Origin: an uncultured Prevotellaceae bacterium
GTDB lineage: Bacteria > Bacteroidota > Bacteroidia > Bacteroidales > Bacteroidaceae
Length of the DNA stretch: 40,077 nt
NCBI GenBank assembly: GCA_946534585.1
Contig: CAMNCV010000069.1
Span: 1-40,077 of the forward strand
Direction: 5' to 3'
Part shown: piece by piece, positions 32,961 to 40,077 of the stretch
Numbering within the stretch: the first letter of the stretch is position 1
Layout: each line of letters starts with the position of its first letter
Translations under genes and position numbers: made by a program
The notes under the pieces: generated by a model
The model's database searches: none
The model's input: the letters and a program-made list of their open reading frames with translations, nothing else
Told to the model about the DNA's origin: nothing

Positions 32961-34601
32961 TTATTTATTCAATCTCTCACTTCTTCTTGGCGGTTCCCTG
33001 CGCTTCTGCTCCTTCAGTTCCGTGCCTTGCTTCTTCGGACGCCAGACGAAGATATCGTCCTTAGACACAGGACGCATATAGTCAAACCACACATAGGTCG
33101 GCAGGAAGTGCTTCTCCGGCGGTGTCTGCGTCAGCGGATACATCGTAGCCTCCGGGGCATGTACCCATATCTTATATAGTTTCTTTTCCGGAGTGAGGTA
33201 CATCTTCATCGTATCCGTCTCCATGTAGTTCAGTCCTATTATGGTACTGTCAGCGTCATCTTCCAGATAATATACGGACTTCACGCTCGACACAGCCCAC
33301 GTTTCACTCAGTTTTCCCTCCACAAAATACGCACGCATATCGCGACTCGACACCTGATTGTAGTGTATCGTATCTCGCATCTGCTGCACAGAAAGTGCCT
33401 GTCCGAGTACTTCGGCATAGCGAACCGTAGAATCATTCATATAGACAATCATCTTCTCGCCCAGCAACTGATTGCCCTGCGCCCACACTACCGGGTCGCG
33501 ATACAGCGTTATACATGAGTCTTTGGAATGAAATACCAACGAGTCACACACCGCCTGCAAGTCTCTGCGATATGCACGCACATGGTTGTAGCAGTACACC
33601 TCACGCTGTACCGAGTCCGTACCTATGTCTATTGTGTGAATACGTATCGTGTCACCATGAATCCATAGGGTGTCCTGCTGCGAATAATCCATGGCTACCG
33701 CCTTACGCGTAGCAAAGCCTTCACCCGTGTTGTCATTATACTGGCAGTACTCGCCTATAAGGCGGTTTTTATTTTTTAAGTCATCATAGACCACGTTGCC
33801 GTAACCCTCGTTCATTCCCGTCTTATCACTGTGATAGAGACTGTCAGCTGTTATCTCGCGTTCGCCATTGCGTATAGTGGAGCGTCCGAAGAGTTCCGAG
33901 CGTTCCGTAGCGGTGTTGTAATAACTGTCGGTGGTATTCACTGTGCTTCCCTTCTGCGTAATAGTAGAAGGTCCGGTGATGTGGGCAAGCGACTGACGGT
34001 CATAGTAATACAGTGTGTCTGTCTCTATACGCAACCCCTTGTCGTTGGTAAGTATCACATTATAGAAAAACTCCGAGTGGTGCGTATCAATAAAGTGGCG
34101 TCCCCAGTCCGCCGTCAGCACGTCGCCCTTGCTGGTAAGTTTTATGCCCGCAGCGCCATAGGCATCTGCTATTCCATACATACGGTCGAAATCAAGCGTG
34201 TCACAGTATAGTTTCGAACCGCGATGCGTCAGCGTCACGCTACCGCCGGGCTCACACCATACGTGAGCCATCTCGTCATTACCATCATAATGACCCTGAT
34301 CGCCTGTTAGTGTCAGAGTATCTCCCTGCTGCATCCTTACGTGGCCGTAGGCCTCAAAGGAGTTGGTTGCCTCATAGAAGTACGCACTGTCACACGTCAG
34401 TCGCATACCTTTGTGCATGAATGACACCTTGCCTTTCAGAAACTGAGCATCTGGATGTGAGCCATATACGTCATACGACAGCAAGTCTGCATGTTGCAGA
34501 TATACACGCGTATCAACCTTACGTGCTACCGCACGTTGACGTTTACCCTTTGCACCGGCTGCGATGCAAAGGGTAAACACAGCTGCCATTAACAGCAGCA
34601 T
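32961..34601 (-). CDS. OstA/LptA-like lipopolysaccharide transport protein
   Basis: This is a 546-aa exported protein. The start is ATG 34601 (a GTG at 34604 is adjacent). After a hydrophobic leader (MLLLMAAVFTLCIAAGAKG), residues 30 to about 330 are made of repeated beta-turn units of the OstA/LptA jellyroll (FLKGKVSFMHKGMRLTCDSAYFY, FEAYGHVRMQQGDTLTLTGD, GDVLTADWGR, LRIETDTLYYYDRQSLAHITGPSTI, GEREITADSLYH). This fold bridges the periplasm and carries lipopolysaccharide to the outer membrane. It is much longer than LptA and lacks a LptD barrel, as is usual for the Bacteroidetes OstA-like protein. The charged C-terminus (KKQGTELKEQKRREPPRRSERLNK) is unusual for an exported protein. Confidence 0.85.
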   Translation of the reverse strand: MLLLMAAVFTLCIAAGAKGKRQRAVARKVDTRVYLQHADLLSYDVYGSHPDAQFLKGKVSFMHKGMRLTCDSAYFYEATNSFEAYGHVRMQQGDTLTLTGDQGHYDGNDEMAHVWCEPGGSVTLTHRGSKLYCDTLDFDRMYGIADAYGAAGIKLTSKGDVLTADWGRHFIDTHHSEFFYNVILTNDKGLRIETDTLYYYDRQSLAHITGPSTITQKGSTVNTTDSYYNTATERSELFGRSTIRNGEREITADSLYHSDKTGMNEGYGNVVYDDLKNKNRLIGEYCQYNDNTGEGFATRKAVAMDYSQQDTLWIHGDTIRIHTIDIGTDSVQREVYCYNHVRAYRRDLQAVCDSLVFHSKDSCITLYRDPVVWAQGNQLLGEKMIVYMNDSTVRYAEVLGQALSVQQMRDTIHYNQVSSRDMRAYFVEGKLSETWAVSSVKSVYYLEDDADSTIIGLNYMETDTMKMYLTPEKKLYKIWVHAPEATMYPLTQTPPEKHFLPTYVWFDYMRPVSKDDIFVWRPKKQGTELKEQKRREPPRRSERLNK

Positions 34602-34689
34602 CACTTTTATGTCAAAAGAATGTCTTATAGTCGTTTATGTTATGTTTACGATTGTCACAACTAACAAATGAATGTCTCCCGACAGTTGT

Positions 34690-36060
34690 CTATCTCACCC
34701 ATCCTTCATACTGGAAGTCATTGCCTGCCATATACTTTGGATTGATTTTCACATAAGTGCTCTTTATCTTCTCCTGCACCCACTCCGTGAGTTTCTTCTC
34801 ACGTGCCTTGGCAAGCACAATGGAACTCATCATCTGAAAATCATCTGTTATTTTGGCACGATGTCCCTCCGTACGGTTTTTCAACTTTACGATGGCACAT
34901 ACCGTTTTACCACGGTTATTAGTCATAGTGAATGATTTTGACACTTCGCCAGGCTTTAATCCTTCTACGGCACGGGCTACCTCAGTTGGCAAGTCTTTCA
35001 TCTCGAAGCGGGCTGTACGCTTGCCTTCGTCATTTACCTTGCTCATCAAGCCACGGTTGTTGCGTGTGTCCTTATCATCAGAGAGTGTCGTCGCTGCATC
35101 TTCAAACGGGAATTTTCCTTCGGTAAGGTCTGCTGATATGGAATCAAGACGCGCAAGCATGGCATTGATTGCCATCTGCGTCGGCTTCGGTTTACGCAGT
35201 ATATGACGAACCTTGATTTTATCACCACGCTTGTCAATAAGCTGAATGATATGGAAGCCAAACTCCGACTCTACCACCTTTGATATTTTCTTAGGATCTG
35301 TAAGATTGAAAGCCACCTGCGCGAAGTTAGGGTCAAGCATACCACGTCCTACATAATCCATCTCACCACCTTGGCGTGCACTGCCAGGATCTTCTGAGTA
35401 AAGACGAGCAAGCGTAGCAAACGAAGTAGAACCTGACTGTACTCGCTCTGTATATTCACGCAATTCGTTCTTTACCTTATTTATATCTTCAATAGGAATA
35501 CGTGGTTCCATGGTCAGTATCTGCACTTCAACCGTTGTAGGCACAAACGGAATACTGTCCTCTGGTAAATTCTTGAAGTACTCACGCACATCATACGGCG
35601 TTACCGTTACGTCCTCTACCAACTGCGCACGCATACGCTGTGCAAGCTCGCGATTCTTGTATTCATCGTGAAGTTCCGCCTTTATCTCTGCTATGCTCTG
35701 CTTGCGATACTCTTCAAGTTTCTCTTTGGAACCTATCATCTGTATCCACGCATTGATCTGTTGCTCAACACCTTGGGCTATCTCTGCTTCCGTAACCTCA
35801 ACACTGTCAATAGCAGCTTGGTTCAGAAACAACTTCTGCACGGCTATCTGCTCAGGAATACGACAATTCGGGTCGCCACCCCAGTCTATTCCCTCTTGCT
35901 CACCCTGCAGACGCATAACCTCTATATCTGAGCGCAGTATTGCCTCATCACCTACCACCCACGCAATCTCGTCGATGCTATTGACTACATCTTCAGATAC
36001 CGCTGGTAGCAGTGCCGTAAGCAACAGTGCAGAAGATATGATTAAAGACTTCTTCTTCAT
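34690..36060 (-). CDS. SurA-like periplasmic peptidyl-prolyl isomerase
   Basis: This is a 456-aa foldase for outer membrane proteins. The start at 36060 begins the signal peptide MKKKSLIISSALLLTALLPAVS. A SurA N-terminal domain (DEIAWVVGDEAILRSDIEVMRLQ ... AVQKLFLNQAAIDSV) is followed by a parvulin (PpiC) domain at about 170-280 (LARLYSEDPGSARQGGEMDYVGRG ... SEFGFHIIQLIDKRGDKIKVRHIL). A second, less conserved parvulin region extends to about 390. The upstream PPIase stop overlaps its start by 4 nt. Neighbours OstA-like and PPIase indicate an outer-membrane assembly operon. Confidence 0.92.
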   Translation of the reverse strand: MKKKSLIISSALLLTALLPAVSEDVVNSIDEIAWVVGDEAILRSDIEVMRLQGEQEGIDWGGDPNCRIPEQIAVQKLFLNQAAIDSVEVTEAEIAQGVEQQINAWIQMIGSKEKLEEYRKQSIAEIKAELHDEYKNRELAQRMRAQLVEDVTVTPYDVREYFKNLPEDSIPFVPTTVEVQILTMEPRIPIEDINKVKNELREYTERVQSGSTSFATLARLYSEDPGSARQGGEMDYVGRGMLDPNFAQVAFNLTDPKKISKVVESEFGFHIIQLIDKRGDKIKVRHILRKPKPTQMAINAMLARLDSISADLTEGKFPFEDAATTLSDDKDTRNNRGLMSKVNDEGKRTARFEMKDLPTEVARAVEGLKPGEVSKSFTMTNNRGKTVCAIVKLKNRTEGHRAKITDDFQMMSSIVLAKAREKKLTEWVQEKIKSTYVKINPKYMAGNDFQYEGWVR

Positions 36061-37493
36061 TTCTGTTTGTTTTCTTTTACAGTGGCAAGCACTTCCTTGT
36101 TTACTGTTACAGGATAACGCTTCTTCAGTTCTTTGAGCCATTCCTTTTCCATGGCTTCCTGATAATCACTCACTACAGACTGGCGTACGTCGTTCATCTC
36201 CTCTGGTGCGTTTATCAAGCGTCCGTATGTAGAGGTGTAATCAAAGTTCTTTTTTGTCTTGACCTTTGCCTCTGCATCACCAAACACATCACGGTCAACG
36301 ATGCCATTCATACCTTTCTTGAAGATACCTTTCTCCACACGAATACGCAACACGGAGTCGGCATTGAAGGTTGAGCGTAGCAGATCAGCCCACTCATCAA
36401 ACTTCTTTCCTTTGAGGCACTGCTTCACTGCTTCTATATCTGCTTCATCACGTGTGTAGTAAGCTATGCCCTTGAAGCGTGGTTCATCCCAAGCGTACTT
36501 TTTCTTGTTTTTCTTCCAAAACGTATTAAGTCCCTGCTCGTCCTTTGATGCCTTTTCCCACACCTCGCGGTTGCTTATCTCATAGAGCAACAATCCGTCA
36601 TGATACTCCTGTATGAGGTATTTCATATCAGGGTCAATAGCTGATATCGAATCAGAGCGCATATCCATAACCTGTTCTTCGCTCTGGTTCTGCATTACGG
36701 CAATATCCTTCAGACGGTTCTCGGCCAACTTCTTACGCAGATTACGTTTCTCAATGAATGTCATGATACTTGTACGCAAGGAGTCATAGGGGTCTAACGA
36801 TTTCTGTCCGTTAAGACGTATGATATGATAACCGACCTCCGACTTCACTGGTTTGCTTATCTCGCCTGACTTCATCTGCAACATCTGGTCTTCAAATGCC
36901 GTAAGCAACTGTCCTTTTGTCACCCAGCCGATATGTCCGCCATTAGCGGCCGTGCCAGGGTCTTCACTGAGCTTTATTGCAAGTTCGTTGAAGTCTGCAC
37001 CTGCCTGCAGTGCCTGATATATGGAGTCTGCACGCTGCTGCTTTACATTCATCAGACTATCAGGGTCATTCTGCTTTACGAGCATGAATATATGACTGAC
37101 ATCATACAGTCCGTTAGGACCAATACGCTTATTCTCTTCATCATACAAACGATGGGCCTCAGCTTCTACATCGGCAGCATTGATGAGTGTAGGCAACACT
37201 TGCTGATCTCGATACTGACGAAACTCCTTATTATATGAAGTCATAGTATCAAGATGTGCATCGAGCGCAGCCTCCACCTTGCGCTTGTAATTGGCAAACA
37301 ACTCAACGTATTCCTCCACCGATTTACGGTCGATTACGTCCTCACCATTGTTTTTATTGTATGAATATGCAAACTCCGAACGCAACACGGGCTTTCCGTT
37401 TACGGTCATTATTACGGGGTCATCCTGCGCAGATACCTGCGCAGCACAACCTAATATGCTGAATGCCAACAAGGCAAGAGTTTTCTTCATCAT
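36057..37493 (-). CDS. Parvulin-type peptidyl-prolyl isomerase
   Basis: This 478-aa exported protein (MMKKTLALLAFSILGCAAQVSAQ; cleavage after VSA is likely, though ILGC could be read as a weak lipobox) has one clear PpiC domain at about 125-235: VSHIFMLVKQND, FNELAIKLSEDPGTAANGGHIGWVTKGQ and VGYHIIRLNGQKS. The N-terminal part (IMTVNGKPVLRSEFAYSYNKNN) and the lysine-rich C-terminal half are typical of the long Bacteroidetes periplasmic PPIases. It overlaps the SurA-like gene by ATGA, so the two are coupled, and follows guaB by 30 nt. Confidence 0.92.
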   Translation of the reverse strand: MMKKTLALLAFSILGCAAQVSAQDDPVIMTVNGKPVLRSEFAYSYNKNNGEDVIDRKSVEEYVELFANYKRKVEAALDAHLDTMTSYNKEFRQYRDQQVLPTLINAADVEAEAHRLYDEENKRIGPNGLYDVSHIFMLVKQNDPDSLMNVKQQRADSIYQALQAGADFNELAIKLSEDPGTAANGGHIGWVTKGQLLTAFEDQMLQMKSGEISKPVKSEVGYHIIRLNGQKSLDPYDSLRTSIMTFIEKRNLRKKLAENRLKDIAVMQNQSEEQVMDMRSDSISAIDPDMKYLIQEYHDGLLLYEISNREVWEKASKDEQGLNTFWKKNKKKYAWDEPRFKGIAYYTRDEADIEAVKQCLKGKKFDEWADLLRSTFNADSVLRIRVEKGIFKKGMNGIVDRDVFGDAEAKVKTKKNFDYTSTYGRLINAPEEMNDVRQSVVSDYQEAMEKEWLKELKKRYPVTVNKEVLATVKENKQK

Positions 37494-37523
37494 ATAATCT
37501 GCTCTATAGGAACAAAAACTTAT

Positions 37524-39017
<1,494 letters not shown>

Positions 39018-39036
39018 TTAAATTGAAATTTGGGTG

Positions 39037-39067
39037 CAAAGGTACAAAAAAAAACTGACATGGCAAA
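39037..39067 (-). promoter_or_regulatory. Promoter of the guaB-mutL cluster
   Basis: On the minus strand TTTG (39067-39064), 19 bp, TACCTTTG (39044-39037), exact consensus; the leader before the guaB ATG is about 28 nt. Confidence 0.88.
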
Positions 39068-39164
39068 CTATTTCGCTTGAATTAACACTGCTTTACTTTT
39101 TTTTATCACCATTTTGCCTTCTGGTTGCCATACGCTGTCTTCCTGCCTGCAACGCTTTTCCTGG

Positions 39165-39311
39165 CTACGCATACAGCTGCTGCTGAAACTCCCTGAAGGT
39201 ATTACGCGCTGCCGGCACTCCACCCATGGCCTGTATGCCCTCCGTCACACCCCACCCTGCCGCCTTCAGCTTAGGGTCTATCTTATGTAAGCGAGTATCC
39301 GATTCGTTCAT
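39165..39311 (-). pseudogene. Remnant resembling the N-terminus of a type I restriction HsdR subunit
   Basis: The minus-strand frame from ATG 39311 gives 48 residues beginning MNESDTRLHKIDPKLKAAGW, the typical start of HsdR-like restriction subunits, whose full length is about 800-1100 aa. After GWGVTEG the sequence no longer fits, and it stops at TAG 39167-39165. No motor, nuclease, HsdM or HsdS gene is nearby in the window. It appears to be the leftover end of a lost restriction locus. Confidence 0.55.
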
Positions 39312-39344
39312 AACCTTACTGTTTTTTATATCTTATTCACATCA

Positions 39345-39535
39345 GGTGGGTTCTAATAATTCCCACTGTCAGATTTTTGAATTTGTTTCAAGGGCAAAAT
39401 GTTAGCTGATAAGGAAGCATAGCGGGCTATGTGACCGCAGAAGCTAACAGTTTGCACTGAAAGAAAACAAAAATATGACATAATGATATTCACATAATAA
39501 ACTAATTTAAATCGTGGGAATTTTTAGAACCCACC
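39345..39535. mobile_element. 191-bp MITE-like element with 22-bp terminal inverted repeats
   Basis: The left end 39345-39366 (beginning GGTGGGTTCTAA) and right end 39514-39535 are inverted repeats matching at 21 of 22 positions. ATCA flanks both sides (39341-39344 and 39536-39539), as a 4-bp target duplication. The interior has no coding frame but contains nested inverted repeats: TGTTAGCT/AGCTAACA (39400-39407, 39442-39449) around CATAGC/GCTATG (39418-39423, 39426-39431). It is non-autonomous; the donor transposase family is not identifiable here. Confidence 0.75.
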
Positions 39536-39536
39536 A

Positions 39537-40077
39537 TCAGTCTTTCAGACAGCCAATAGGCACGACCATCACCCCGTCTGTCCGCATATAGGCATATTGT
39601 CCTACAGCTGTCAAGACCATCATAAACGAAGGTTTCTTCATCTTTGTCGTATCTATTTTCTCTGAAAGAGACTTAAGGTTTGCAGCACCCTCCTCTATTC
39701 TGGTGTCTCCTCCGAGTTTTATCTCTATCAATCCGTAGCTGCCATTCCTGAGATGCACCACTGCGTCACATTCCAATCCATTCTTGTCACGATAGTGAAA
39801 CACATTGCCATCATTTGCTTCCGCATATACCCTCAAGTCACGCACACATAGAGTCTCAAAGAACAGTCCCATCGTCTCTGGGTCGTTCAGCAAGTCATCC
39901 GGTCCTATGCCTAATGCAGCTATAGCCAAGGAAGGATCTACGAAATAGCGTGTATCACTGGTTCGTATCGCCGTTTTTGAACGCAGATTTGGATTCCATG
40001 CTGGCATATCTTCTATTACGAAGATTTTCTTCAACGCCTTCACATACGATGCGACCGTCTCGTCACTCATGCCACCG
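39537..40077 (-). CDS. C-terminal part of a DUF4143-type ATP-binding protein (runs off window)
   Basis: This frame is open at the window edge, so the N-terminal AAA ATPase part lies beyond 40077. The visible part, about 180 residues, matches the DUF4143 region of ATPases common in Bacteroidetes: VASYVKALKKIFVIEDMPAW, RYFVDPSLAIAALG, LFFETLCVRDLRVYA, and a PD-(D/E)XK-like core with FHYRDKNGLECDAVV and YGLIEIKLGG. The role of these proteins is uncertain. The stop codon TGA (39539-39537) lies within the ATCA duplication of the adjacent MITE-like element, so the insertion happened at the very end of the gene. Confidence 0.85.
   Translation of the reverse strand, partial: GGMSDETVASYVKALKKIFVIEDMPAWNPNLRSKTAIRTSDTRYFVDPSLAIAALGIGPDDLLNDPETMGLFFETLCVRDLRVYAEANDGNVFHYRDKNGLECDAVVHLRNGSYGLIEIKLGGDTRIEEGAANLKSLSEKIDTTKMKKPSFMMVLTAVGQYAYMRTDGVMVVPIGCLKD

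Overview
The window looks like a chromosomal segment of a Bacteroidales bacterium, most likely Prevotella or a close relative. The evidence is SusC/SusD transporters, many promoters of the Bacteroidetes form TTTG-N19-20-TAnnTTTG, tRNA genes without an encoded CCA, weak Shine-Dalgarno sites, a C-terminal cell-surface tail of the NVYNLSGQKI...GVYLINGKKV type, and a guaB-PPIase-SurA-OstA-mutL cluster. The species assignment is inference.

Layout. 1-263: two identical tRNA-Val(UAC) genes on the minus strand with a canonical promoter. 394-748: intergenic composite repeat (copy A). 984-3860: SusC-type receptor with no SusD partner. 4037-5687: an HPPK (FolK-like) domain fused in frame to a signal-peptide-like TPR protein, then a small exported protein. 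6066-11245: a full SusC/SusD pair with no glycoside hydrolase beside it. 11349-12385: two shrunken, receptor-like minus-strand genes, one of 58 aa. 12372-13105: a candidate small RNA, a 22-bp-periodic array and 77-bp tandem repeats in the leader of a TtcA-family gene. 13157-21122: plus-strand run of TtcA-like protein, secreted nucleoside-hydrolase-like protein, LpxB, an RluA-type pseudouridine synthase carrying a palindromic insertion, a HExxH/CPBP membrane protein, leucyl/phenylalanyl-tRNA-protein transferase, and a lipoprotein. 21152-21507: copy B of the composite repeat. 21616-23813: pepD and surE, overlapping by 4 nt. 23986-29512: minus-strand 1762-aa surface protein and a 64-aa acidic protein. 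29846-30766: EamA transporter. 30789-30942: the longest 22-bp array, between convergent genes. 30960-39002: minus-strand cluster mutL, OstA-like, SurA-like, PPIase, guaB. 39165-40077: a restriction-subunit-like remnant, a 191-bp MITE-like element with a 4-bp target duplication, and the C-terminal part of a DUF4143-type ATPase running off the window.

Functional themes are the outer membrane and envelope (SusCD, OstA-like, SurA-like foldases, LpxB, surface protein) and housekeeping (tRNA thiolation, pseudouridylation, N-end rule tagging, peptide and nucleotide turnover, mismatch repair, GMP synthesis). The least explained feature is non-coding: four intergenic loci carry arrays with an exact 22-bp period built on GTAATCAGATAGC or its complement. 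Two of these sit inside colinear elements of about 355 bp placed upstream of different genes.
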